Made by a program: the position numbers and the translations under genes. The notes under the pieces are model-generated. The model was not told the origin of the DNA. It saw nothing but the letters and a program-made list of their open reading frames with translations, and made no database searches. Below are positions 1 through 7,875 of a DNA stretch of 64,000 nucleotides, in pieces (the stretch's first letter is position 1; every line of letters begins with the position of its first letter). The DNA is from Bacteriovoracaceae bacterium (lineage in GTDB: Bacteria > Bdellovibrionota > Bacteriovoracia > Bacteriovoracales > Bacteriovoracaceae). The stretch is taken from NCBI GenBank assembly GCA_016786485.1, contig JAEUWD010000002.1:1-64000 (forward strand), written 5' to 3'.

Positions 1-601
1 TACTAAGCTCTGGACGATCTAAGCGTGATTGATGGCCCGTTGAGTGAATTAACTCATGAAAAAATGTGCAGTAAAATTCTTCAGTAGAAACAAATCTTTG
101 CTTCTTTGGCATATTCACAAGATCCCTAAGAGGTGAATAAAAAGCACGGTCTTCCTCAAAAACAACTTCTGGAGCGTTTTTATAATTGGAAATGACTGTT
201 TCCGCTCCAGTGAGAGTTTTAATTTCTTGAGGATATTCCCAGACAATGCCCTCAGTCTGTTCAAGGTTAAAAACAGTTGTGCAGGTAAAGAAAGGACATT
301 CTTTTGTTTCAATGACTCCTTCTTCGTTTTCGACTTCTTTCTCATTCTTTGACCAATAAATAATGAGTGTTCCCTTCGATCCCTTTTTGATTTTTCCTTT
401 CAAGGCCACTGCTTGATTAAATGTCACCCAATACGGACATTCAAAATCTTTTGAAGATGTAGAAAGAGCATTAAATCCTCTATATTCTTTCTTTGTAATG
501 AAGTTTGCATTTCCTTTAAATGGTTTCTTCCATGGAACAATCCCATTATTAAGTGATTCGATAAATTGAGCAGTGATTTTTTCGTAAACAGATTGTTTCA
601 T
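1..601 (-). CDS. ardC: ArdC-family antirestriction protein (N-terminal 200 residues)
   Basis: The ATG at 601-599 follows a strong GGGGGAAGAG ribosome site, and the frame stays open to the window edge, so the C-terminus is missing. The N-terminal half (residues 1-120, starting MKQSVYEKITAQFIESL, with VPWKKPF and a YWVTFNQA segment) is the ssDNA-binding domain typical of ArdC/DUF1738. From about residue 150 a zincin-like peptidase domain begins, and the zinc motif FHELIHSTGHQSRL is visible just before the edge. ArdC proteins of conjugative plasmids protect incoming single-stranded DNA from restriction, which fits its place near one end of this element. The hairpin at 621-637 lies just upstream of the start. 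Confidence 0.9.
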   Translation of the reverse strand, partial: MKQSVYEKITAQFIESLNNGIVPWKKPFKGNANFITKKEYRGFNALSTSSKDFECPYWVTFNQAVALKGKIKKGSKGTLIIYWSKNEKEVENEEGVIETKECPFFTCTTVFNLEQTEGIVWEYPQEIKTLTGAETVISNYKNAPEVVFEEDRAFYSPLRDLVNMPKKQRFVSTEEFYCTFFHELIHSTGHQSRLDRPELS

Positions 602-620
602 TCTCTTCCCCCGTATGTTG

Positions 621-637
621 TTTTTGTAAAACAAAAA
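621..637. repeat. Short perfect hairpin in the ardC leader
   Basis: TTTTTGT (621-627) and ACAAAAA (631-637) are exact inverted copies with a 3-nt loop. The dyad lies about 20 nt upstream of the ardC start and just above its ribosome site, so it may be an operator or an attenuating hairpin. Only the symmetry itself is seen. Confidence 0.5.
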
Positions 638-642
638 ACTAA

Positions 643-780
643 GCCGTTTCCCTCATAGAGGCAGATCCTTACGAGCGAGGGACAATTCCATAAGAAAATT
701 GGGGGCAGACCGTAGGGGGAACCGATTTTGTTATGGAATTTTCAGGAGGGAGTAATAGAAATTTCCCGTAGGGAAACGGC
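643..780. repeat. Nested long inverted repeat (structured RNA or oriT candidate)
   Basis: Outer arms GCCGTTTCCCT (643-653) and AGGGAAACGGC (770-780) are perfect 11-bp inverted copies. Inside them, 684-702 pairs with 722-740 with one G/G mismatch, including AATTCCATAA against TTATGGAATT. The remaining loop is G-rich (703-721). Such nested symmetry in a gene-free gap next to ardC suits a structured RNA, a transfer origin or an end region of the element. Its function is unknown. Confidence 0.55.
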
Positions 781-932
781 AAAGAAAATAAAGAGATTGA
801 TGAGTGCCTGTGTGCGAGGAGTCTGAGTGGACACGAAGTCGCCCGAAAACGACGAAGACCGATGGACACAAAGAAAACAAAAGAATTACTTCAATTAGAT
901 TTATTATCTAGTCATATTTTGTAATATTCAAT

Positions 933-961
933 GCTTTGGTATCAAATATAGATACCAAAGC
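933..961. repeat. Perfect hairpin downstream of the glycosyltransferase fragment
   Basis: The 11-bp arms at 933-943 and 951-961 (core CTTTGGTATC / GATACCAAAG) are exact inverted copies around a 7-nt loop. It lies 12 bp after the minus-strand stop at 973. No T-run follows on that strand, so a standard intrinsic terminator is doubtful; an operator or RNA-stabilising hairpin is possible. Confidence 0.5.
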
Positions 962-972
962 GCGCAAACGAA

Positions 973-1950
973 CTAATAAATATTTTCCATCTTATTTAAA
1001 ATCACATTCAATTTCGACCTCTGCTGCTCTAAAGAAAAGCTCACAGCTCTCGAATTTACGCGTCCTATATCTTCACGCAATTCTTTGGACAAAATTAAAT
1101 CTTTAAGGGCCGAGGAAAATGAATCTGTTGTAAATGGGGAAAGTATGAATCTTCGTCCTTCGTCTACTAGAATCTCACTCGCTCCTACGGTAGAAGTCGT
1201 TATCACTGGAAGACCACATCCCATTGCTTCAATAACAACTCTACCAAACTCTTCTATATAAGCAGGAAGAACAAAAATATCTATTGCATTATAATAATTT
1301 TGAATGTCTTCCATCTCACCATCAAATGTTAAGTAGTGATAATCAGTAGATACTCTATCCTTACCAACAACACGAAAATCGGCCATTTCTCTTATATGAT
1401 CAGGCAGACTTTTTATTGCACCTATGAAGCGATCCAGGCCTCGTTTTTTAAAATTCCCCGAGGTTACAAGAGCGACAACGACCTTATTTGGTAAGTTAAA
1501 TTTTCTGCGAAACTCTGCCCTTTCTTCATCTGACTTCCTATAAAAGACATTTGAGTCTAGCATTGGATAAATCACTTCAATTTTGTCACTGCTAATACCA
1601 AAGCGTTTTATCAAGTCTTCTTTCATCATCCGAGAGTTCGCGATTACAAATTGAAATTTTCCACTATTCAGAATATTTCCATGAATAATCGCCATTTCAT
1701 TGTCTTTACTAAGCTTTTGCTTATAAATTAATTCATTCGCTAAAAAAACACTGTTATGCAAAGTTAATATATCTTGTTCGAGTATATCTCCATGACCGAT
1801 TATCACATCGGGACGAATCATCCATTTAAGTATACTCACTTGAAAATTAAACCAGTTTCTTCTTCTCAGACCTGTTCTTTTAACCCAAGGAAGCAGCCTA
1901 TAAGGTGTTACTCCTGTAGTGTTCACAATAAAACTTCCGCTTTCTTTCAC
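973..1950 (-). pseudogene. Glycosyltransferase family 4, 5'-truncated by a transposon
   Basis: The reading frame encodes the C-terminal two thirds of a GT-B glycosyltransferase of the group 1/GT4 type. VIYPMLDSNVF, the GNFKKRGLDRFI segment and the donor-binding EEFGRVVIEAMGCGLPVI (E-x7-E motif) are clear. The usual N-terminal Rossmann half (start, glycine-rich loop, first about 60-100 residues) is absent. The border of the transposon end at 1914/1915 falls inside the frame, so the first 12 apparent codons (GTG start at 1950) are transposon sequence. The frame begins inside the stop codon of the last transposase gene, so some translation by coupling is possible. Enzyme activity is unlikely. 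It would have used an NDP-sugar in surface polysaccharide synthesis. Confidence 0.8.
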
Positions 1951-1969
1951 ACATTTCCCCTTACACCTC
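1915..1969 (+). repeat. Left terminal inverted repeat of the transposon
   Basis: It starts TGTAGTGTT at 1915 and carries the inner block CTTACACCTC at 1960-1969. It overlaps the last codons of DDE protein 2. The matching right end has the same two blocks in the same order, 7 bp further apart. Confidence 0.75.
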
Positions 1970-2999
1970 GGTTAATGTTAATCAACTCAAGTTCAGACAA
2001 CATCGTAAATACTGCGTTTCGTTTCATCATCACTGCACAACGCTTTTCATGACGTTCATCGATGAGATTCAGCTCTTTCATACACATCAAATAAAACGTT
2101 TCACGATCAATTTTATCATGGAAGCTTTTTAGCTCAACCTCTAATTCTTTTGCCGTTTTGTACCCTTTACTCATTCTAGGCCTGCATGCGTTTATAGTTT
2201 CAGCTGCTTTAGTTATGCGTTCAAACCCTTCATTAATACTTTCAAGGACAACCATTTTACCAAGCAGAGAAGCCTTTTTTAGCTCATACATCGCCCTTTC
2301 AGCGGCAGCATTATGCTGTGGAACCCTGGGCACTGACTTCAAATGTACGACTTGTTCATCCCTTAAGAATTCTTTTAATTCTTTGCCGATATAGGCCGAT
2401 CCATTATCAGTCATCCACACCAATGGTAGCGCTCTTGCTTTCTTCATATCCTGGAGTTGATTCAGAACATCTTTCTCTGTTGCTGTTACTCCAACCTGGA
2501 TGCCTACTGTTTTCAGTGTAGCTCTATCTTTTATAACCTGGGCCTCGATAGCTTTTCCTTTTAATCTCCCAATGTGCGTTCCATCCTGTGACCAAATAAC
2601 ATCTTTACGCAAAACCTGTATTGAAGTTCTGTTGTGCTTTAAAAATTCTGACTTTATTTTTCTTTCGCGAGCTTTGATTCGAGCCACGAACTCATTTACT
2701 AATCTTCGCTGAACTTTTCCTTTCAGAACTGAGTAAACTGCAGGGCCCCCAGCATTTCCCTGTCGCTTCAATTCCCTAGACACAAGTATTAAAGCATTTC
2801 TTCTTTGTTTAGTTGTATAAGTAGGCCTCCCAATTTTAGGAGACCTACCTTCAAGTGCTTTTCTTTTCCAGTTACGTAACGTTCGAGAACTAACTCCGAG
2901 ACTACTCGCTAGCTTTTTTTGAGGAAGACCTCTTTTTTCGAGCAACATCTTGCCGATCTTTTCCGTTAACTTTTTTGGATAGCGCTTCTCGTTCTGCAT
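1947..2999 (-). CDS. DDE transposase/integrase 2 of the transposon
   Basis: This 350-residue protein has an N-terminal helix-turn-helix (about residues 25-50, LASSLGVSSRTLRNWK) and a retroviral-type integrase core. The catalytic triad is visible as SQDGTH (D139), MTDNGSAY (D198) and HNAAAERAMYELK (E234), with the canonical D-35-E spacing. I chose the ATG at 2999 because GAAGGAAAG precedes it; a TTG five codons upstream is also open. It overlaps the preceding gene by 98 bp and ends in the left transposon end. It is clearly different from the first integrase of the same unit, so it may be a second catalytic subunit rather than a duplicate. Confidence 0.85.
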   Translation of the reverse strand: MQNEKRYPKKLTEKIGKMLLEKRGLPQKKLASSLGVSSRTLRNWKRKALEGRSPKIGRPTYTTKQRRNALILVSRELKRQGNAGGPAVYSVLKGKVQRRLVNEFVARIKARERKIKSEFLKHNRTSIQVLRKDVIWSQDGTHIGRLKGKAIEAQVIKDRATLKTVGIQVGVTATEKDVLNQLQDMKKARALPLVWMTDNGSAYIGKELKEFLRDEQVVHLKSVPRVPQHNAAAERAMYELKKASLLGKMVVLESINEGFERITKAAETINACRPRMSKGYKTAKELEVELKSFHDKIDRETFYLMCMKELNLIDERHEKRCAVMMKRNAVFTMLSELELININRGVRGNV

Positions 3000-3450
3000 T
3001 TCTTTCCTTCTCAAGTTCCGCTTCGTACGTAACCTGTTTACATCCTGGCATCTCTCTTAGAATGCTAATCAGTCGGTCCTGCATCGCGATCGTTTTCTCC
3101 AACTCGGCAATCTTCTTCAAAAGATATTTCGGATCTTCGTCCCTGTTCATAATCACTCCCTTCATTTTCACTTTCGGCTGAACTAGAAGGCCCGCTAACA
3201 TCCCCGAGACTGCTAGCTGAGACAGCTGCCAAACTCGAATGGGTGGAATGTTCAATCTCTTCGCTGCTTCTTCCTTCGAGATTTTCCCCACCCAATATTC
3301 CATGATCACAACACCAGTCTGCTGGGCCTTGTTCTTCTCTTCCTGAGTCGAGTGTAGCCATAGAGCTTTCACTGGTAGTGCTGGCCTCAGAGGAAGCGAA
3401 AGTCCTTTCTTTCGACCGCGTTTCTTCTTTTCGATTTGTAGTTCGTTCAT
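2902..3450 (-). CDS. Small HTH/coiled-coil transposition accessory protein
   Basis: This 182-residue basic protein lies between the two integrase genes and overlaps both. It has a lysine/arginine-rich start (KKKRGRKKG, AT-hook-like), a helix-turn-helix-like segment at about residues 50-85 (ISKEEAAKRLNIPPIRVWQL), a predicted coiled coil (about 108-140, LLKKIAELEKTIAMQDRLIS) and a lysine-rich tail. The ATG at 3450 has a good AGGAGA site 7 nt upstream, so it is translated on its own. It is probably a DNA-binding helper, by analogy with small partner proteins of other multi-gene insertion sequences. No family is recognised. Confidence 0.7.
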   Translation of the reverse strand: MNELQIEKKKRGRKKGLSLPLRPALPVKALWLHSTQEEKNKAQQTGVVIMEYWVGKISKEEAAKRLNIPPIRVWQLSQLAVSGMLAGLLVQPKVKMKGVIMNRDEDPKYLLKKIAELEKTIAMQDRLISILREMPGCKQVTYEAELEKERNAEREALSKKVNGKDRQDVARKKRSSSKKASE

Positions 3451-4777
3451 AATTATCTCCTAAAATTGTTTTTTTATGGCCAAAATTCTCATAGCTAATT
3501 TCATCAATCCCATTTGGTGTTTGAAGAACAAGCTTTCCAGATTCCCCATGAAGACTAAGTGGCTGATCACCGATCTGACCAATAATGAACACTGGCGTTC
3601 TTGGTGTTTCATCAATGGCCAATCTGATTGCATTTTTCTCCATCATTTCCTCAAGCACCTTTCTTACTTCATCTTCAACTCCAAAGAATCGATCTGCAGG
3701 GACCATCCCGTCTAAACCCTGATGAGGTCTGAAGTGATTATAGTGATTCACAAAGTGCTCGAATCTATCTTGGGCATCCTTTAGATCCTGAGGCTTAGCT
3801 CTTGTCCAAAACTCTTTAGAAACAGTTTCCCAAAAGCGTTCGCATTTTCCTAATGTTTGAGGATGATGGCTTCTAGAGACGACGTGCTTTATACCTTCTT
3901 TATCGAGGAGTTTTTGAAAATCACCTTTTCCTCGCCAAGTAAAGTATTGTCGGCCTTGATCAGTTAAAACTTCTTCAGGTTTTCCAAATTTTTGAACACC
4001 ATTTAGAAGACAATCAACAACAAATTGACCAGTTTGTTTGAGCTGTAAATTCCAGGCGACGATGTATCGGCTGTGATCATCCATAAAGACAGTTAAATAG
4101 ACTCGTTGACTATGACGGGCCAAAACGTAGCTCGTAATATCGGATTGCCAAAGCTGCATTGGATTCGCTCTCTCAAAATGCCTTATTTGATCAGCACCAC
4201 GACGACGTTTCTTTTCCACTTTCACGAGTGGAATCTCTTGTTCATCAAGAGTCTTTTTAATTGTTCCTGCCGAGACTTTTAAACCTTTAAATCGTGCCAA
4301 GAAGTCGCGGACTTTCCTGAGACCAAATTGAGGATTCTCCATCTTCGTTTTTGTGATTTCTGCTTTTAAAAAGTCTTTGATACCTGAAGGACCTCTTTTC
4401 TTAGGAGCATCTTTAAAATCCATTCGCTCTAAGCCTTGTGGACCTTTTTCTTTGTATATCCTTAACCAAATTCGAATGCTGTTCTCTGAGGCCAATCCCC
4501 AAACTTTGGCGAATTGGCTTAAAGGCATTCCACTCTTAAAAAATGCTTCTACTGTTTGCCTTCTAAGATCCGGATTATGAGGACCGCCTTTTCGTTTAGC
4601 ATGTTGTGAATCTGTGTTGGCATGATTCACCCAGTTTGCGAACGTGCTGTTTCCAATTCCTTTGCTCTTGCTGAACGCATAGATTGATTGACCTGAAGCT
4701 CTATACTCATCAATGAGCTGAGCTTTTAAGGCATCGTCGTAGAATGTACGAGCACGTCTAGATTTTTCTTCAGACAC
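3065..4777 (-). CDS. DDE transposase/integrase 1 of the transposon (IS481-like core)
   Basis: The GTG at 4777 has GGAGG five bases upstream; an in-frame TTG four codons earlier has no such site. Two helix-turn-helix domains fill residues 10-125, and an rve integrase core follows with QSDIT (D213), LTDQGRQ (D273) and GKCERFWE (E313), ending HFRPHQGL. This is IS481/IS3-like. A small beta-rich domain follows to about residue 435. The last 130 residues are read out of frame across the next gene, are serine/glutamate-rich and look non-native, so the working protein may end near 3470, where a run of seven A occurs (minus strand). It is first in the three-gene operon. Confidence 0.85.
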   Translation of the reverse strand: MSEEKSRRARTFYDDALKAQLIDEYRASGQSIYAFSKSKGIGNSTFANWVNHANTDSQHAKRKGGPHNPDLRRQTVEAFFKSGMPLSQFAKVWGLASENSIRIWLRIYKEKGPQGLERMDFKDAPKKRGPSGIKDFLKAEITKTKMENPQFGLRKVRDFLARFKGLKVSAGTIKKTLDEQEIPLVKVEKKRRRGADQIRHFERANPMQLWQSDITSYVLARHSQRVYLTVFMDDHSRYIVAWNLQLKQTGQFVVDCLLNGVQKFGKPEEVLTDQGRQYFTWRGKGDFQKLLDKEGIKHVVSRSHHPQTLGKCERFWETVSKEFWTRAKPQDLKDAQDRFEHFVNHYNHFRPHQGLDGMVPADRFFGVEDEVRKVLEEMMEKNAIRLAIDETPRTPVFIIGQIGDQPLSLHGESGKLVLQTPNGIDEISYENFGHKKTILGDNYERTTNRKEETRSKERTFASSEASTTSESSMATLDSGREEQGPADWCCDHGILGGENLEGRSSEEIEHSTHSSLAAVSASSLGDVSGPSSSAESENEGSDYEQGRRSEISFEEDCRVGENDRDAGPTD

Positions 4778-4816
4778 GGAACCCTCCAATTACCGACACA
4801 AACGATCGGTGAAAAA

Positions 4817-4878
4817 GAGGTGTAAGAAATATATGTGATTAGATTAAAATAGAGGAAAGTTTTTTGTTAAACACTACA
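4817..4878 (-). repeat. Right terminal inverted repeat of the transposon
   Basis: Read inward on the minus strand it begins TGTAGTGTTTAACAAAAAAC and ends at the CTTACACCTC block (4826-4817), matching the left end. Its outermost bases supply the stop codon of the neighbouring His-rich gene. Confidence 0.75.
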
Positions 4879-5086
4879 CGTGACAACCTTCATGCTTATT
4901 ATTTGAAGAATGTTCGTGGGCAGATGTTTCATTATCTGATTTCTTATTTTTTTCATTTGAAACATGATGGTCATGATCACACTCAGTTTCAACAACAGGG
5001 ACATCAAAATGACTCACGTCCGCCACTACCGTAGTGGCTACACCAAACAAGAACAAAAATAATAGCGGTACGTATTTCCAGTTCAT
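4874..5086 (-). pseudogene. Histidine-rich exported peptide, 3' end cut by the transposon
   Basis: The ATG at 5086 starts a 70-residue product with a clear signal peptide (MNWKYVPLLFLFLFGVATTV) and a mature part rich in His, Asp and Glu (ECDHDHHV, AHEHSS, HEGCHV), as in periplasmic metal-binding proteins. An upstream TTG (5125) is possible but would spoil the signal peptide. The stop codon TAG lies inside the terminal repeat of the transposon, so the original C-terminus is lost. The metal-binding role is inferred from composition and from nearby metal genes. Confidence 0.55.
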
Positions 5087-5227
5087 TTTGAGAGTTAGAG
5101 TATAGTATCTAGTAAAAGAAATCAAGTATTCACTAAAGTCATTGAAATTAATACCTTATATCGCTACGATCAATAGGATCAATTAAGCCGGTCATCAAAA
5201 AAATTTTTGAATCTTCAACTGTTTACC

Positions 5228-6472
5228 CTAAATCACAAAAACGGCGGCAAAGCCACCACCAGTAGTTCTAAAATTTGTAGTCTGACCTGAGTAAAGTCGT
5301 GATGCAAAGAGAATAACTTCACCATCATAGCTGTATGCCCTAATGTCCTGCTTTAGCTCTAATTCCTTACCATCTTTTTCAATGATGCGTATTCCAGGGA
5401 GGGCCAATCTCTGGGCAACGTACCGAGAGAGCCTCATCTCTTCCCAAACCTTATGAGTAAGCTTATCCCCTCTATAAGTGGCCTTACTTCCATATCCTTT
5501 TGATGGTTTAAAAAAATAATCTCTTCTTTGAGACCAAAGATCCGAACGATTTGCTTCTGTCATTTTTATTGTTCTAGGAATGCCTTTTAACAAAAGCTCT
5601 TTTGTCTTTGTACTGACCTTGAGGCTATCTAACTCATTTACTGAAGTGAAGATTTCTAGGTTCTCTTTATCGGCGTATAAGGCATGATGATGAGGATTAG
5701 GGGTTATAACAACTTCATTTCCTAAGTAAGCATCTCTAATTTTTGAATAAACTCCATTCTCAAAATAAAAATCAGTAGACCGATTATATATCAAGTCGAT
5801 TTTAGTATTTTCAAACCAAAGTGCTCCCTCTTTATGCTCAATAAGCCTTGGGTCGAGAATAAAAATATTTATTCCCTTTTCTTTAAAAAGTTTTGAAAAC
5901 AATTCAAACTCTGGATACAAGTACTGTTCCGTCGGATTCTCATCCATTATTGCAATAACTTTTAAACTTTGATCCTTCCTCTGAAGTCGCCATTCCTTCA
6001 TGAAAATATCAAACAAGCTGTCTTGTACTTTATCTAATTCAATAGGGAAAACCGCACCTGAGCAACATGAGTGCTGAGCTTTGGCCAAAATCAAATTAAG
6101 AAAAGCTCCTCCAGCATTTGTATTAATCTCGATCAGTTTTGGGCCATCTTCGGTCAAATGAAAATCATACCCCATGAAGACACCTTTAGTCCCAAAGTCC
6201 ATCCTTGCCACTTCAGAAGTGTTCTCCAAAACTTTCTTTTGAAAAGTAGGGCTCTGAATAATTTCTTCGATTGCAAATATCGTATTTTGAATTTGTTTCA
6301 CTTCTTCTTGTGAAAGAAAAATAGCAACATTTGAAAACAGATTCGGTCTTTCGCGTATTAAATCTTTAAGTAAAGGGGAATCCCCTAAGACATTAAATAA
6401 AACCTCTTTGTCTAAGGTTTTGCAGAGACAACTCTTGTTCACATTTTCTACTTCAGAAGTGCACTTATTCAT
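5228..6472 (-). CDS. ATP-grasp-like ligase of unknown substrate
   Basis: This 414-residue soluble protein has hallmarks of an ATP-grasp fold. KLIEINTNAGGAF (about residues 112-124) resembles the acidic metal/ATP motif, and FFKPSKGYGSKAT (about 322-334) looks like the lysine/glycine-rich ATP loop. The motif order (acidic motif first) suggests a circularly permuted ATP-grasp like the glutathionylspermidine synthase group. The N-terminus has a Cys cluster (CLCKT). It follows the aldehyde dehydrogenase gene by 3 bp and is probably the last gene of that operon. The substrate is not known; a carboxylate-amine ligase acting on a product of the two upstream enzymes is conceivable. Confidence 0.6.
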   Translation of the reverse strand: MNKCTSEVENVNKSCLCKTLDKEVLFNVLGDSPLLKDLIRERPNLFSNVAIFLSQEEVKQIQNTIFAIEEIIQSPTFQKKVLENTSEVARMDFGTKGVFMGYDFHLTEDGPKLIEINTNAGGAFLNLILAKAQHSCCSGAVFPIELDKVQDSLFDIFMKEWRLQRKDQSLKVIAIMDENPTEQYLYPEFELFSKLFKEKGINIFILDPRLIEHKEGALWFENTKIDLIYNRSTDFYFENGVYSKIRDAYLGNEVVITPNPHHHALYADKENLEIFTSVNELDSLKVSTKTKELLLKGIPRTIKMTEANRSDLWSQRRDYFFKPSKGYGSKATYRGDKLTHKVWEEMRLSRYVAQRLALPGIRIIEKDGKELELKQDIRAYSYDGEVILFASRLYSGQTTNFRTTGGGFAAVFVI

Positions 6473-6475
6473 AGA

Positions 6476-7864
6476 TTAAACTTTTGTATTAAAGACAATC
6501 ATCTTGTCTTCGGTCATGTCTTTCATTGTATATGGAATGCCCCCTACTCCATATCCAGACTCTTTTCTGCCCGCAAATGGCATCCAATCCGTCCTAAATG
6601 CCGTGTGGTCATTAATCATAACAGTCGAGGCATTCAAAAATTTTGCTGCATACATTGCAATATTAATGTCGCTAGAAATAACACTCGATTGAAATGCATA
6701 AGGAAGTGAGTTTGCTTTTTCAATCACATCATTAAGATCATCATATTCAAAAACACAAGTCACTGGCCCAAATATTTCAAGTTGCGCAACTTTTGAAGTA
6801 AGAGAAGGATTAACAAGTATTGCAGGTTTCATTGTCGTATCACTTAAACGACATCCTCCATACATCTTTGTACCTTCAGCAATTGACTCCTGAATCCACG
6901 AAATGACTCTATCTAATTCTTTAGGACTAATAAGAGGCCCTACTTCCGTAGTTTTATCCAATGGATTTCCCACCGTAAGCTTCTCAATCCTTTCGCTGAA
7001 TTTTTTTATGAACTCTGATGAGACATCTTTATGAACAAAAATTCTTTGGACTGATACACAAACTTGCCCAGCATGATAATAACCACCTTTCGTAACAGCC
7101 TCAATTGCCTGACTTAAATCTGCACTTTTATCAATGATGACAGGTGCAGCCCCTCCATGTTCAAGAGCACAACGCGCACCAGGCGCAAGCTTACTTCTCA
7201 AGTACCAGCCAACTTTTGCTGATCCGATGAAGCTTAGGAAAGATACTCTTCTATCTGTTACTAACAGCTCTGCCAAAGAATTATCATCAGTAATAAATGT
7301 TTGGCACCATTCCTCAGGTAGACCGGCCTCTATGAACATTTTCACCAATTCCAAGCATGATAAGGGAGTCGCAGCAGCGGGCTTCACGATAACGGGACAT
7401 CCAACTGCGATGGCCGGGGAAATTTGATGAACAATAAGATTTAAAGGATGGTTAAAGGCAGAGATAGCAGCAACAATGCCGATTGGCTCTTTAGTAGTAA
7501 AGGCCAATCGACCTAAACTTGCAGGAGTCATCCCCATAGGAATCTCCTTCCCTGAAAAATTTCTTAGCTCTTCAGCTGCATTTCTGAGTCCATCAGCGGC
7601 CCTAATCACTTCAACTATAGCATCAGAAAAAGGCTTCCCACCTTCTTTAGCTATCAAAACTGCCAAATCCTCTCTTCGAGATTCCACCTGATCTGCTACT
7701 TTCAAAAGGATTCGCTTTCTCTCAGGAAGAGGAATCCATGACCTTCTATCTTTGAATACTTCTTCAGCATGCTGGAGCTTCTTCTCAAGTGACTCTCTGT
7801 CATCCATTGGAATCTCAGCAATTTGGGTTCTGTCATATGCTTGATACACCTTCAACATTTTCAT
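6476..7864 (-). CDS. NAD(P)-dependent aldehyde dehydrogenase
   Basis: This 462-residue protein has the full ALDH superfamily layout: the NAD-binding segment SAFNHPLNLIVHQISPA, the Gly-rich FIGSAKVG, the base Glu in LEHGGAAPV (about 242) and the nucleophile Cys in HAGQVCVSVQR (about 276). It ends with the conserved MPFAGRKESGYGVGG. It oxidises an aldehyde to the acid (or CoA ester); it looks closest to the succinate-semialdehyde/phosphonoacetaldehyde-type group, but the substrate cannot be read from sequence. It starts 11 bp after the acetolactate-synthase-like gene, with a GGAAG site, so the two are probably co-transcribed. Confidence 0.85.
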   Translation of the reverse strand: MKMLKVYQAYDRTQIAEIPMDDRESLEKKLQHAEEVFKDRRSWIPLPERKRILLKVADQVESRREDLAVLIAKEGGKPFSDAIVEVIRAADGLRNAAEELRNFSGKEIPMGMTPASLGRLAFTTKEPIGIVAAISAFNHPLNLIVHQISPAIAVGCPVIVKPAAATPLSCLELVKMFIEAGLPEEWCQTFITDDNSLAELLVTDRRVSFLSFIGSAKVGWYLRSKLAPGARCALEHGGAAPVIIDKSADLSQAIEAVTKGGYYHAGQVCVSVQRIFVHKDVSSEFIKKFSERIEKLTVGNPLDKTTEVGPLISPKELDRVISWIQESIAEGTKMYGGCRLSDTTMKPAILVNPSLTSKVAQLEIFGPVTCVFEYDDLNDVIEKANSLPYAFQSSVISSDINIAMYAAKFLNASTVMINDHTAFRTDWMPFAGRKESGYGVGGIPYTMKDMTEDKMIVFNTKV

Positions 7865-7875
7865 ATATCGCTTCC

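Larger units (their letters stand above)
602..972. other. Gene-free 370-bp region with hairpins
   Basis: No convincing gene lies here. A 66-codon minus-strand frame inside it reads like low-complexity chance sequence. The region holds three dyads: a perfect TTTTTGT-AAA-ACAAAAA hairpin (621-637) in the leader of ardC, a nested 138-bp inverted repeat (643-780), and an 11-bp-stem hairpin (933-961) next to the end of the glycosyltransferase fragment. The stretch 781-930 shows nothing I recognise. Confidence 0.6.
1915..4878 (-). mobile_element. Three-gene transposon with two DDE integrases
   Basis: Both ends begin with TGTAGTGTT reading inward (1915-1923, and 4878-4870 on the minus strand), followed by a similar AAAACTT..CC segment and, further in, a shared CTTACACCTC block. 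The 2,964-bp unit encodes three overlapping minus-strand genes: DDE protein 1 (4777-3065), a small HTH/coiled-coil protein (3450-2902) and DDE protein 2 (2999-1947). The 5'-TG...CA-3' ends are typical of retroviral-type integrase transposons. No target duplication is visible (flanks ACTCC and CGTGA). I do not recognise the family. Confidence 0.8.

Noticed and set aside
115-345. 76-codon minus-strand frame opposite the ardC reading
   Set aside because: It overlaps ardC in another frame and is lysine-rich from shifted codons; the ArdC frame has motifs and a ribosome site.
669-869. 66-codon minus-strand frame in the ardC-glycosyltransferase gap
   Set aside because: It runs across the nested inverted repeat, has serine/proline-rich chance composition and no ribosome site.
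933-961. Hairpin after the glycosyltransferase fragment as an intrinsic terminator
   Set aside because: The stem is perfect, but no T-run follows on the minus strand, so I list it only as a repeat.
973-1950. Complete, working glycosyltransferase gene
   Set aside because: The N-terminal half is missing and the first codons belong to the transposon end.
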